Source: Fidelibacterota bacterium (GTDB lineage: Bacteria > Fidelibacterota > Marinisomatia > SCGC-AAA003-L08 > D37C17). From it: DNA of 64,000 nucleotides. Positions within the stretch are counted from its first letter, which is position 1; each line of letters starts with the position of its first letter. The position numbers and the translations under genes are program-made. The notes below the pieces were generated by a model, which did not search any database, was not told where the DNA came from, and worked only from the letters and a program-made list of their open reading frames with translations. Of the stretch, positions 17,401 to 26,020 are shown one piece after another. Where the stretch lies: NCBI GenBank assembly GCA_002707645.1, contig PANN01000025.1, positions 1 through 64,000 of the forward strand. The letters are read 5' to 3'.

Positions 17401-20012
17401 AAATTAATATCTGAGCACCCACATTCATAAACTGCACCTGGACCATCACAAACACCACATTCATCAAAAAGATTTCCATCACAATCACATGCTCCATCAG
17501 GGATTTCACACAGATAAATTTCGCTAATAACAGAAAATAAACTATTAAAAGTTCCAGAACCATTTAATACATCATAGTCAACGGTGTATTCTACAGACTC
17601 ATCTGCTTTCCATATTTTCAGAACCATGGAGTTGCCATCACTGGTTCCAGGTAATATTGGACCACCAAATTCAGATAAATCAATAGATGAAATAGCAACA
17701 ACTGACAACTGATCACCTGACCATATACCTGAACCTACTAATACTTCCCCGGTATTTCCATCAGAATCAATAATTCCATTTAAATCATACAATCCTAATT
17801 GATCACCTTCATTTAAGCTTGAAATTGAATTTTGAAATATAAATAATGTAGATTCTCCTGTTTCTTCAAGTTGAACATCAAAATAAGAAGGACAATTTGT
17901 TAATCCACAAATATCTGAACCATCCCAACATTGCTGTGTTCCTGGACCATTACATATTCCGCATCCATCATATTCACCAACACAATCATCAACGTCATCA
18001 CACAAACCATCTAGATCTGCATCAACTCCTGAACCTCCACAAACATTACATTCATCTAAAACGTTTCCATCGCAATCACATGTTCCTTCTAATAAATCTA
18101 AGCAACCACATTCATAAATTGCTCCAGGACCATTACAAACTTGACATTCATCATACTCCCCTACACAATCATCTATATCATCACACACACCATCTTGATC
18201 AGCATCAATACCAGAACCTCCACAAACACCACATTCATCAAAAAGGTTTCCATCACAATCACATGTGCCCTCTGGTATATCAGAACAACCACACTCATAA
18301 ACTTGCCCAGGACCACCACAAACTCCGCAATCATCAAAAGTATTTCCATTACAATCACAATCTCCATCTGGAATATCACATAAATAAACTTCACTTACAG
18401 CAGTAAAGAGTCCATTAAATACGCCAGAACCAACTGCAATATCATAGGTCACATTATACTCTATTTCATCAGAACTATCCCACACTTTCAGTGACATAGG
18501 TTGACCAGATACTGCGCCAGGTAATATTGGACCACCAAATTGAGATAAATCAACAGAAGTTATTGCTGCTATTTCTAATTGACTACCTTCCCAAAAACCC
18601 GTTCCAACAAGTACTTCTCCAGTATTGCCTTCAGAATCAATAATACCATTTAAATCAAATAAAGCAATTTGATCATTAACATCTAAATTTGTAATTGTAT
18701 CCTGAAATATGAAAAGAGTTGATTCTCCTGTCTCGTCTAAATCTAATACAAAGTAAGGTTCAATAGGACAATCAGCTAAATCACAAACTTCTGAATCATC
18801 CCAACATACTAGTGCACTTTCACAACCACAATCATAAATAGCTCCAGGACCATTACAAACTTGACATTCATCATAATCACCAACACAATCATCAATATCA
18901 TCACATACACCATCTTGATCTAAGTCAATACCAGAACCTCCACAAACGCCACAATCATCCAAAACACTTCCATCACAATCACAAAATCCTTCAGCAATAT
19001 CAGAACACCCACATTCGTAAACTAAACCTGGACCACCACAAACGCCACAATCATCTAAAATATTTCCATCACAATCACATGCTCCATCAGGAATTTCACA
19101 AAGATAAATCTCGCTGATAACTGTAAACAAGCCATTAAAAGAACCATTCCCACTAGTAGAATCATAAGTCACATCATATAAAACATTTTCAGAATTATCC
19201 CATACTCTTAGAGACATTGAATGACCTGATACAGCTCCAGGTAAAACGGGCCCGCCAAATTGAGATAAATCAACAGCTGTTATTGCTGTAACTTCTAACT
19301 GCTCACCACTCCAAACACCTGAACCAACTAATATTTCACCAGTGTTACCATCACTATCTAATACACCATCTAAATCAAAAATACCTACTTCATCTCCATC
19401 ATTTAAAGTAGTTATAGAATCTTGGAAAATAAATAGCGTTGATTCTCCTGTTTCTTCAATATCAACATTAAAATATAATTCTAAACAAGTTGAACCATCA
19501 CCTCCACATACTCCACACTCATCCTCCAAAGAAAAACCATTACAAACACCAGCACAATCTTCCTCAGCTGTTCCATCGCATACGCCAAGACAATCAAATA
19601 AACCACTTTCGCAATCAGGCGGTTGGTGATAGCTCACATCAAAACCATTCCCAGAAGTATCAGAAAACACAATACCAGTTAAACCGTAGGGTTCACCATT
19701 TAAAGACAAAGAAGTTAATGTTCCACAGCCTGATGGTATAGTTGCACCAGTAAATGAAAATCCTAAAACAGTAGAACCTCCTGCAGATACTGTGAATCCA
19801 GCTGAAGCAGCATCACCACCAGAAGCTCCACTTGCAGTTGTTCCATCAACTTCAAACTGGAAACCAGCAATATCTGTATTTACATTATACCAAACATCAC
19901 CGCCATCTAAAGAAATTGTATTTTGAGGCATATCGCAAGGGTCAGCAATTAAAAAATTGATTGAAAAAAATAATGTCATTAATGAAAAAAATCTTCTCTG
20001 GAAAGTAATCAT
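14412..20012 (-). CDS. 1866-residue secreted Cys-rich repeat protein with T9SS sorting domain
   Basis: Signal peptide at 1-23. Residues 30-130 and a region near 950 look cohesin-like (GFQFEVDG..., VLGFSFTGATIPSGCGTL; and ISDIEFTIDNSLVVF). In between are four copies of a 126-residue beta-domain, each containing ETGESTLFIFQ and FGGPxLPG, separated by Cys-rich CDCDGNxxDECGVCGG and Asp-rich DLDQDGVCDDIDDC units. One GCTDSLACNFDPAA repeat is present. Near 1450-1750 two copies of a GWNWVSLN/GFNWIGYTP-type unit contain the matching AQFIKxQTAYADYYxGFGWF. The last 80 residues form a type A T9SS sorting domain (SSAYPNPFNP, ARVYNLAGQEI, ASGIYFIQI). It is thus secreted by the type IX system and probably anchored on the surface. 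SD AGGAGA precedes the ATG. Confidence 0.85.
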   Translation of the reverse strand: MITFQRRFFSLMTLFFSINFLIADPCDMPQNTISLDGGDVWYNVNTDIAGFQFEVDGTTASGASGGDAASAGFTVSAGGSTVLGFSFTGATIPSGCGTLTSLSLNGEPYGLTGIVFSDTSGNGFDVSYHQPPDCESGLFDCLGVCDGTAEEDCAGVCNGFSLEDECGVCGGDGSTCLELYFNVDIEETGESTLFIFQDSITTLNDGDEVGIFDLDGVLDSDGNTGEILVGSGVWSGEQLEVTAITAVDLSQFGGPVLPGAVSGHSMSLRVWDNSENVLYDVTYDSTSGNGSFNGLFTVISEIYLCEIPDGACDCDGNILDDCGVCGGPGLVYECGCSDIAEGFCDCDGSVLDDCGVCGGSGIDLDQDGVCDDIDDCVGDYDECQVCNGPGAIYDCGCESALVCWDDSEVCDLADCPIEPYFVLDLDETGESTLFIFQDTITNLDVNDQIALFDLNGIIDSEGNTGEVLVGTGFWEGSQLEIAAITSVDLSQFGGPILPGAVSGQPMSLKVWDSSDEIEYNVTYDIAVGSGVFNGLFTAVSEVYLCDIPDGDCDCNGNTFDDCGVCGGPGQVYECGCSDIPEGTCDCDGNLFDECGVCGGSGIDADQDGVCDDIDDCVGEYDECQVCNGPGAIYECGCLDLLEGTCDCDGNVLDECNVCGGSGVDADLDGLCDDVDDCVGEYDGCGICNGPGTQQCWDGSDICGLTNCPSYFDVQLEETGESTLFIFQNSISSLNEGDQLGLYDLNGIIDSDGNTGEVLVGSGIWSGDQLSVVAISSIDLSEFGGPILPGTSDGNSMVLKIWKADESVEYTVDYDVLNGSGTFNSLFSVISEIYLCEIPDGACDCDGNLFDECGVCDGPGAVYECGCSDINFGECDCDGNILDCSGECGGSALVDECGVCDGDNSSCSDCAGIPNGDAINDECGVCEGDNSSCTVTLSFGNVIGTSMEILIDTPIEISDIEFTIDNSLVVFSGSSGGLIYDNGYNVEIINQTISANGGVIPSGSSGLLVDLAYQCDYSPFLTGISDNINISSPSGNVIAVFDGVLVNVGALGCTDSLACNFDPAAQEDDGTCVYIQPGECDCDGNIDADLDGICDSEDDCIGEYDDCGLCNGPGTSQCWDGSTVCELSECPYIPYFPIQIEETGESTLFIFQDSISNLDVNDQIGLFDSNGLIDSNGNTGEVLVGEGIWLGSQLEIPAISSVDLSLFGGPVLPGSVSGNDMVLKVWDESSQQEYTLEYEISAGNGTFNGLFTVVTEIYLCDIPDGACDCDGNVLDECGVCGGDGISDGSCDCDSNILDQCGICGGDGIDADQDGICDDVDECVGEIDDCGLCNGPGQDVECWDGSFVCDALDCPLDCDNCPAWDSNGDGYFDDISLYQNSGSITAAVLLDGENIGSPNDLLGAFVNGDLRGFSSASEVPFGPYSGTYQFLTLIYSNEASGEEITFKYYDYESDQMYDLSESFEFTSDMIEGSVVDPEILNINIGIDITLDIPSGWNWVSLNVLNDDMALNNVFSSIEGSAQFIKNQTAYADYYPGFGWFGTLTDINNVSMYKLNMTQDDTMTLGGMPVDVSESVLDLGSGFNWIGYTPQLSLDVSVALSNIPEGNAQFIKSQTAYADYYSGFGWFGTLTNMNPLLGYIIKLNNDTEFVYNEGVLSRAISSASEFSNDKFGLNIHDYEHNATITSAIYIDNSRVDNLDYTLVAFDGFSCAGYAEGVYFPLDGNVIFPLMVYGNNQGTNLTFKIYDNISDSYLDVEQEITFIPDMSLGNGFNPIEFNNLENPDSFKLSSAYPNPFNPVVNFDLELDGSKFVEARVYNLAGQEIAVLHKGMMSGLNKINWMAVDQASGIYFIQISIDNQIIANNKVILLK
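16236..19475 (-). repeat. Four 378-nt coding repeats in the giant secreted protein
   Basis: Four copies of equal length (126 codons) stand at 19098-19475, 18378-18755, 17508-17885 and 16236-16613. Each begins at the Tyr-Phe before ETGESTLF (Tyr-Phe before DETGESTLF in the second) and ends at the Cys of the C-E/D-I-P-D-G segment. The length never changes while the sequence has diverged, which points to old domain duplication with selection on the fold rather than recent tandem expansion. Confidence 0.85.
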
Positions 20013-20163
20013 AAAGTTCTCCTAAATAATAGTAATCTAATCATAAAAAAAATCGAAGGTATAATATACGACAAACTATAATTAAAGCTATACCTAAAAT
20101 GAATTTAAGTTTTAAAATAACTTATATCCACTTTTTACTCGTAACAATATGTAACTCTAATTT

Positions 20164-21132
20164 TTACAAATAGTTTGTAATTAATTTTAAAGCTTTATCA
20201 AGATTTACTTTAGTTACTGAAGATATTTTTAGAACATTATTTTTTTTGTTCAAGCCTGTACTATCTTTTTTATCAAGAATAGTATCTAATTTACTTAATA
20301 AAATAATAGAGGGTTTCTGAAGTAGCTTTTCATCAAATGATTTCAACTCATTACATAAAAGATCATATTCTTCTCTAATATCATTGGAATTTAAATCAAT
20401 AATAAATACTAAAATCTTAGTTCTTTCAATATGCTTAAGAAATTGAGTACCCAGTCCTTTTCCACTTGAGGCTCCTTCTATCAAACCAGGTATATCTGCC
20501 ATCACAAATGATTTATATTTATCATACTTAACAATCCCTAGGTTAGGTATTAAAGTTGTAAAAGGATAGTCTGCAATTTTAGGTTTTGCATTAGAAACAG
20601 ATGATATGAATGTGGATTTACCAGCATTTGGGAATCCAACTAATCCCACATCTGCTAACACTTTTAATTCTAATTCTAAATTTAATAAAGTACTTTTCTC
20701 TCCTGGGTTAGAAAATCTTGGAGCAGGGTTTTTATTTGTTTTAAATCTTGCATTACCAAAACCACCATTCCCTCCTTTGCAAATTGTAATTTTTTCGTTG
20801 TCCTTACTAAAATCATGAATTATTTTATTTTGATCAATATCTTTTACAATTGTACCAATAGGTACTTTCAAGATTATATTTTCCGCATTTTTACCATGCA
20901 TATTTTTTCCTTTACCATTTTCTCCTGATTTGGCAAAGTATTGTTTATTATACGAATAATCCTGCAAAGTTGACAACTTTGAATCTGATATGAAAACTAC
21001 GCTACCACCATTTCCGCCATCTCCTCCAGATGGACCACCTTTAGGTCTAAATTTTTCTCTTAAAAAAGCTACACATCCATCTCCACCTTTACCAGAACTA
21101 ACTGATATTTTTGCATAATCTATAAATTTCAT
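20164..21132 (-). CDS. obgE: GTPase Obg (ribosome assembly), lacking the C-terminal OCT domain
   Basis: A 322-residue Obg-family GTPase. The glycine-rich Obg fold is at residues 1-157 (SSGKGGDGCVAFLREKFRP), followed by the G domain with G1 GFPNAGKST, G3 DIPGLIEGA and a SKLD-type G4. Obg binds the 50S subunit late in assembly and responds to ppGpp. The protein ends soon after the G domain, so the variable OCT domain found in many Firmicutes is missing; that is a normal variant. It is followed by the 151-nt gap before the giant repeat gene and lies 9 nt after icd. Confidence 0.96.
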   Translation of the reverse strand: MKFIDYAKISVSSGKGGDGCVAFLREKFRPKGGPSGGDGGNGGSVVFISDSKLSTLQDYSYNKQYFAKSGENGKGKNMHGKNAENIILKVPIGTIVKDIDQNKIIHDFSKDNEKITICKGGNGGFGNARFKTNKNPAPRFSNPGEKSTLLNLELELKVLADVGLVGFPNAGKSTFISSVSNAKPKIADYPFTTLIPNLGIVKYDKYKSFVMADIPGLIEGASSGKGLGTQFLKHIERTKILVFIIDLNSNDIREEYDLLCNELKSFDEKLLQKPSIILLSKLDTILDKKDSTGLNKKNNVLKISSVTKVNLDKALKLITNYL

Positions 21133-21141
21133 ATAAGAAAA

Positions 21142-22449
21142 TTACATATTATCAATTAATGCTTCTCCAAATTCTGAACATTTCAGTAATGTTGCTCCTG
21201 ACATTTGCCTTTCAAAATCATATGTTACTAATTTTTTGCTTAATGTTTTATCAATAGATGATATAATCATATCTGCAACTTCATGCCATCCAAGATACCT
21301 AAACATCATTTCACCAGATAAAATCACTGAACAAGGGTTAACTTTATCGAGCCCAGCATATTTTGGTGCTGTCCCATGAGTTGCCTCAAATAATGCTTTT
21401 CCAGATTCATAATTTATATTAGCACCAGGAGCTATACCTATACCTCCAACTTGAGCAGCTAGTGCATCTGATATATAATCACCATTTAAATTCATTGTGG
21501 CAATAACATCATATTCTTTAGGTCTAGTTAAAATTTGCTGTAAAAAAGCATCAGCAATTACATCTTTAATTACTATTTTACCATCTGATACAGCCATATT
21601 CATTTTATTATCTGCAGATTCCTTACCTTCATTTTCTGCAATCCTATCATATTGAGCCCATGTAAATACTTTATCCTTGTATTTTTTTTCTGCAAGCTCA
21701 TAACCCCATTTCTTGAAACTGCCCTCTGTAAACTTCATTATATTGCCTTTATGAACCAATGTAACACTGCTTCTATTATTACTAATAGCATAATCGATAG
21801 CATCAATTACTAATCTTTCAGTTCCTTCCTTTGAAATAGGTTTGATACCTAGTCCACAAGAATCAGGAAATCTAATTTTATCATATTTATCTTTAAAACT
21901 TTCTTTTAAAATATTTAAAAATTTAGTCGTTTGTTGATCACCTTCCTCAAACTCAATACCTGCATATATATCTTCGGTGTTTTCTCTGAATATAACCATA
22001 TCAATGTCGCCAGGATTCTTAACAGGAGAAGGAACATTATTAAACCATCTTACAGGTCTTAAACAAACATATAAATCTAATTTTTGTCTTAGAGCCACAT
22101 TTATTGAACGGATACCCCCTCCGATTGGAGTTGTCAAGGGTCCTTTAATAGCAACTAAGTATTCATTAATTAACTCTAAAGTTTCATTTGGTAACCATGT
22201 ATTAGGACCATAAACATCGTTTGCTTTATCACCAGCATATATTTCAAGCCAATCGACAGCTTTATTATTTCCATATGCTTTTTTAACAGCAGCATTAAAA
22301 ACTTTAACTGAAGTTTTCCATATATCAGAACCAATACCATCACCTTCTATAAACGGAATAATAGGATTATCAGGAACTAATAATTTTCCATTACTATGCA
22401 TCTTTATTTTAGAACCAAACTCAGGACTTTTTACATTTTTTATACTCAT
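21142..22449 (-). CDS. icd: NADP-dependent isocitrate dehydrogenase
   Basis: A 435-residue homodimeric-type isocitrate dehydrogenase, converting isocitrate to 2-oxoglutarate in the TCA cycle. The N-terminus has [14 protein letters not shown]. The substrate segment is [13 protein letters not shown], including the Ser that is the phosphorylation site in E. coli Icd. The metal-binding Asp motif and the adenine-cofactor region [13 protein letters not shown] are present. The length matches the bacterial NADP enzyme. It lies between obgE and pta with only short gaps, which is not an expected functional operon. Confidence 0.96.
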   Translation of the reverse strand: MSIKNVKSPEFGSKIKMHSNGKLLVPDNPIIPFIEGDGIGSDIWKTSVKVFNAAVKKAYGNNKAVDWLEIYAGDKANDVYGPNTWLPNETLELINEYLVAIKGPLTTPIGGGIRSINVALRQKLDLYVCLRPVRWFNNVPSPVKNPGDIDMVIFRENTEDIYAGIEFEEGDQQTTKFLNILKESFKDKYDKIRFPDSCGLGIKPISKEGTERLVIDAIDYAISNNRSSVTLVHKGNIMKFTEGSFKKWGYELAEKKYKDKVFTWAQYDRIAENEGKESADNKMNMAVSDGKIVIKDVIADAFLQQILTRPKEYDVIATMNLNGDYISDALAAQVGGIGIAPGANINYESGKALFEATHGTAPKYAGLDKVNPCSVILSGEMMFRYLGWHEVADMIISSIDKTLSKKLVTYDFERQMSGATLLKCSEFGEALIDNM

Positions 22450-22530
22450 TATATATCCAATCTTTTAAAAATTCTTGTATTTTACAACGATATTTTACGA
22501 ATAAAGAAAACTAGATTTTTAATTATTTTT

Positions 22531-23439
22531 TTAATTACTTTGTATTGCAGTAATAGCACTTACATAAATAATATCTTCAACACTACATCCTCTAGATAAA
22601 TCATTAACAGGCTTATTTAATCCTATTAAAATAGGACCTAAAGACTGATATCCTGCTAAGTGATTCGTAATCTTATACGCAATATTGGCTGAATTTAGAT
22701 CAGGGAATATAAATACGTTAGCATCACCAAATAATTTTGAATTTGGCATTTTAATCGATGATATTTCTGGATTCACAGCTGCATCAAATTGCATTTCACC
22801 ATCATGTATAACATCATCATATCTAGAAGAAAATAATTTAACAGCATCTTGAACTTTAGTTACTTTGTAATGCTTTGCACTGCCAAGGGTAGAAAAAGAT
22901 AAAAAAGAAACTTTAGGAGCCTTGCAAAGTATTAAATCATGTAGTTTAGATGCCTGATAGCCTATATCACATAATTGTTCTGCGCTTGGATCAGGTATAA
23001 CACCACAGTCTGAGTAAGTATACAGTTTTTTAAAATCTGGAGATAACATAAAAAAAACGCTTGATACCCATTTGGTGGATTTTTTTAAACCAATTATTCT
23101 TATAGCTGATCTTAAAACATTAGATGTTGTATTAATTGCACCAGCCACAACGCAATCAATATCATTATTTTCAAGTGCCAACAATGATAGATTAAGATCA
23201 TATTTAATATAATCTGAAATCATTTTAGAAGTCCAATTTTTAGAAAAAGGCTTAGAAGAAATAATATCGATATACTTATTATTATTTTTTTTTATATTTT
23301 CTAAACTAATAATTTCAAAACCCATTTTTTTTAACTTTTCACTTGCTTTTCTAACTCGACTATCTGATTCTTCAGGTAAACAAATTTTTTTATTTTTTGA
23401 TAAAGCTCTATCTACTATGCTGTTTCTAATATCGTTCAT
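22531..23439 (-). CDS. pta: Phosphate acetyltransferase (catalytic domain form)
   Basis: A 302-residue protein consisting of the PTA/PTB catalytic domain alone. The conserved segments CLPEESDSRVRKA, DCVVAGAINTTSNVLRSAI, the PDPSAEQL substrate loop, ALFLSFSTLGSAK-like SFLSFSTLGSAK, and FPDLNSANIAYK are visible. It interconverts acetyl-CoA and acetyl phosphate; I see no ackA beside it. The start overlaps the stop of coaD by one base (TAATG). An 81-nt gap separates it from icd. Confidence 0.93.
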   Translation of the reverse strand: MNDIRNSIVDRALSKNKKICLPEESDSRVRKASEKLKKMGFEIISLENIKKNNNKYIDIISSKPFSKNWTSKMISDYIKYDLNLSLLALENNDIDCVVAGAINTTSNVLRSAIRIIGLKKSTKWVSSVFFMLSPDFKKLYTYSDCGVIPDPSAEQLCDIGYQASKLHDLILCKAPKVSFLSFSTLGSAKHYKVTKVQDAVKLFSSRYDDVIHDGEMQFDAAVNPEISSIKMPNSKLFGDANVFIFPDLNSANIAYKITNHLAGYQSLGPILIGLNKPVNDLSRGCSVEDIIYVSAITAIQSN

Positions 23440-23915
23440 TATATTCTATCTTTAACCTTTTTGATTATGGATTCTGGAGCATAATCTTTCACATCACCTC
23501 CAAGAGCAATGACCTCTTTTAATAATGAGGAACTTATATGTGTAAACTTTTCATGTGGCATCATAAATAAAGTAGATATATTATCATTTAATTTTCTATT
23601 CATAAGAGCCATTTGAAATTCATACTCAAAATCAGACAGTGCTCGCAAACCTCTTATTATAATTTTGCTTTCTTCTTGAACTGCGAAATCAACTAATAAT
23701 GAATTAAATACTTTGACCTCAACATTTGGATAATTATTTAATGAACTTTCAATCATCATTCTGCGTTCCATATCATCAAATAAAAAGTTCTTCTTATTAT
23801 TATCTTTAATTACTCCTACTATAAGTTTATCGTAAATTTTTGAACATCTTTTAATGATATCCATATGGCCATAAGTAATAGGATCAAAAGATCCTGGATA
23901 AATTGCTTTATTCAT
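23439..23915 (-). CDS. coaD: Phosphopantetheine adenylyltransferase
   Basis: A 158-residue nucleotidyltransferase with the PGSFDPITYGHMDII motif (residues 5-18 or so) and IIRGLRALSDFEYE. It makes dephospho-CoA from 4'-phosphopantetheine and ATP, the penultimate step of CoA synthesis. The true start is the ATG at 23915: a GGAGG Shine-Dalgarno lies five bases upstream, whereas an upstream TTG at 23927 has none. This start overlaps the rsmD stop as ATGA. Confidence 0.96.
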   Translation of the reverse strand: MNKAIYPGSFDPITYGHMDIIKRCSKIYDKLIVGVIKDNNKKNFLFDDMERRMMIESSLNNYPNVEVKVFNSLLVDFAVQEESKIIIRGLRALSDFEYEFQMALMNRKLNDNISTLFMMPHEKFTHISSSLLKEVIALGGDVKDYAPESIIKKVKDRI

Positions 23916-24436
23916 TCTTTCCTCCAAAATATTAATTGAGAATTTCCATATTTTTTTATTTTTAAATTTATATCACATTCTATTTTTTCCTTTTTACTCT
24001 CATAGCAAAAAGTTCCTCCCTTTTTAAGAATATTAGATACTTTAGGCATCAACTCAGTAAAAAAAAAATTGCCATATGGAGGATCAGCAATAATCAAATC
24101 AAATTTATACTTTTCTCTATTTAAAAAATTAAATACATCATTTTTATATATTGTGAAAAACTCACTTTCAATACTTAGTAAATCAAGATTATTATTTAAA
24201 ATATTGAGTGCTTTTATATTATGATCAACAAAACATACTGACCTTGCTCCCCTACTAATTGCTTCAATACCAACTGAACCAACACCACAAAAAAGGTCTA
24301 AAACAATTTTATTTTGTAAATTGCCAAGAGTATCAAACATAGATTTTCTAACTCTTGCCTGAGTAGGCCTCACAGATTCAATATTAAAATGTTTTAATTT
24401 TCTATTTTTATATTTTCCTGCTATTATTCTAATCAT
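23912..24436 (-). CDS. rsmD: 16S rRNA (guanine(966)-N2)-methyltransferase RsmD
   Basis: A 174-residue class I methyltransferase. SAM-binding motif I is LDLFCGVGSVGIEAISRGA, and the catalytic DPPYGNFF motif methylates the exocyclic amine of G966 in 16S rRNA. The N-terminal RPTQARVRKSMFD segment is typical of RsmD. It overlaps the upstream membrane-protein gene by 8 nt and ends in a TGA stop overlapping coaD; rsmD-coaD pairing is widely conserved. Confidence 0.94.
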   Translation of the reverse strand: MIRIIAGKYKNRKLKHFNIESVRPTQARVRKSMFDTLGNLQNKIVLDLFCGVGSVGIEAISRGARSVCFVDHNIKALNILNNNLDLLSIESEFFTIYKNDVFNFLNREKYKFDLIIADPPYGNFFFTELMPKVSNILKKGGTFCYESKKEKIECDINLKIKKYGNSQLIFWRKE

Positions 24437-25121
24437 TTAAAATAGTCATCTGATAATATTCATTATTATTATTCGATTTTATTAGATTAAGCTTGAAATT
24501 ATAAACATAACTCTTAGTTGCTTCAAAAATATTTTTTATATCGAGACTATCTCCCACAATAATTAAATTGTTATTGACTATATCCTTTTCAATATTTATT
24601 TCTTCTATATAGTTAATAATACTAAAAAGATCATAGAAGTCAATATTATTTTTCAAATTATAACTATTCCTTATGTGTATTTGAGATTCCTTATTATTAA
24701 TTAGCAATCTAACATCGCCATATTTGGAATCATAAAAATCATAGTCTTCATAAACACTACCAGGTTCATTATAATCTAAGATTATCTTTAAATCATTGTG
24801 CAAAAAATTGATCGAATAAATTCGATTATTATTTGATTCACTAAATATTTTAGTAAAATCTACTTCAATTTTATTAGAATAAAGGGATAAAGAGCTAATG
24901 TATATGCTATAAGAAAAGAACAAAAACAAAACTAATGTTATTAGTTGAATTAAGTTAAAATATGAAAATTTATTTCTATACCGCTTACCCTTCTTAGTAT
25001 TTTTTCTAAATTCTTCAAAATTCTTTTGATTTTTTTTATCACTTTTTTCACCAGATACAGTACTATGTTTAAACTTAGAATTTAAATTACTTTGAATACC
25101 TGTATTATTAAGTAAGTTCAT
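24429..25121 (-). CDS. Single-pass membrane protein, possible PilN-like partner
   Basis: A 230-residue protein of unknown family. A basic cytoplasmic tail (residues 1-52, Lys/Arg/Asn-rich) is followed by one membrane segment (LIQLITLVLFLFFSYSIYIS) and a 150-residue extracytoplasmic alpha/beta part. Gene position is suggestive: directly downstream of a PilM-like gene, with one-base overlap (TAATG). In type IV pilus systems PilM is followed by the bitopic protein PilN. The sequence itself is too divergent to prove this. Confidence 0.5.
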   Translation of the reverse strand: MNLLNNTGIQSNLNSKFKHSTVSGEKSDKKNQKNFEEFRKNTKKGKRYRNKFSYFNLIQLITLVLFLFFSYSIYISSLSLYSNKIEVDFTKIFSESNNNRIYSINFLHNDLKIILDYNEPGSVYEDYDFYDSKYGDVRLLINNKESQIHIRNSYNLKNNIDFYDLFSIINYIEEINIEKDIVNNNLIIVGDSLDIKNIFEATKSYVYNFKLNLIKSNNNNEYYQMTILND

Positions 25122-26011
25122 TAAATATCTAATCCTTTAAAAGCAATTCCATTTTCTACATAGGATAAAAATTTTAAAGGATTATAATCTTTTGTTTTAT
25201 CAATTATTTTATTAAAGTTTAAAACTTTAATATTTTTAAAATTCAAATCTATTATTTTATTTATATTTAATTTACTCTGCATAGTTTGATATATATAAAT
25301 ATTTTTAAATCTATGGAAATTAGACTTATTAACTACTATCTCAGTAACACAATTAATTAATAATTCCTTGTAAATACTAGACCCAACATACAACCTAGAA
25401 ATATACTCGTTATTTTTTTTATATAATTCCAAATAAGCTTTTAATTTGTATCCATCGTAAAGAACTAATTTGTGTGTGTTGTTATTACAAATTTTCCAAA
25501 TTAAGTACTCATCATCAATTTCATTATTATAAATTTGTTTTGCTCCTAAAGCTGCTGAAAATATATCAATTGATAAATACCTTAATTCATAACCTAATGC
25601 TAATGAACAATTTAAAATATTATCTTTAATGTTTCGTGGTAAATATACACCAAGATAATCAGATAATTTATTTGAGTAAAGGGGGAAATAATAATTATAA
25701 TGATTTTTACAAAAATGACTGCCTAAAATATTTGATTCATGCCAATCAATAATATTTTTATTTTTATCATTTGAATCTAGGACTTCCATTCCTGACAATG
25801 ATAAGTGACTACTATTTAAAACTATTGATAAAGACTTCGACTCTGATTTTACTTTAGATTTGTAAAGTTCAAGGATATCTCTCAAATCATTTTCATTTTT
25901 GAAATCTAGATTTAATTTAACATGTTCTAAATTAATAATTATGGGACCTTTTTCAGTAGAGACCCATTCTATGCAAAAAAAACCTCTAGAAGTTTGAGAT
26001 ATAGAAAGCAA
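25121..26011 (-). CDS. PilM-like actin-fold protein (type IV pilus / T2SS-like)
   Basis: A 296-residue protein. The N-terminal strand pattern (RGFFCIEWVS) and the C-terminal segment FLSYVENGIAFKGLDI match PilM/PilM-like proteins, where FxExxGxALRG-type ends are common. Internal ELRYLSIDIFSAALGA resembles the PilM segment that contacts PilN. It would sit on the cytoplasmic face. It is followed directly by a bitopic protein gene and preceded by a pilin-like gene, which together suggests a minimal pilus or secretion base. Many canonical ATP-binding residues are not evident. Confidence 0.6.
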   Translation of the reverse strand: MLSISQTSRGFFCIEWVSTEKGPIIINLEHVKLNLDFKNENDLRDILELYKSKVKSESKSLSIVLNSSHLSLSGMEVLDSNDKNKNIIDWHESNILGSHFCKNHYNYYFPLYSNKLSDYLGVYLPRNIKDNILNCSLALGYELRYLSIDIFSAALGAKQIYNNEIDDEYLIWKICNNNTHKLVLYDGYKLKAYLELYKKNNEYISRLYVGSSIYKELLINCVTEIVVNKSNFHRFKNIYIYQTMQSKLNINKIIDLNFKNIKVLNFNKIIDKTKDYNPLKFLSYVENGIAFKGLDI

Positions 26012-26020
26012 AAAAAATCC

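Noticed and set aside
14412-20012. Giant protein as an adhesin of a named family
   Set aside because: No known adhesin domain can be identified; only the T9SS sorting domain and the repeat classes are supported.
20013-20163. Regulatory element or terminator in the obg-giant protein gap
   Set aside because: The region is AT-rich with short direct repeats, but no stable hairpin or clear promoter could be defended.
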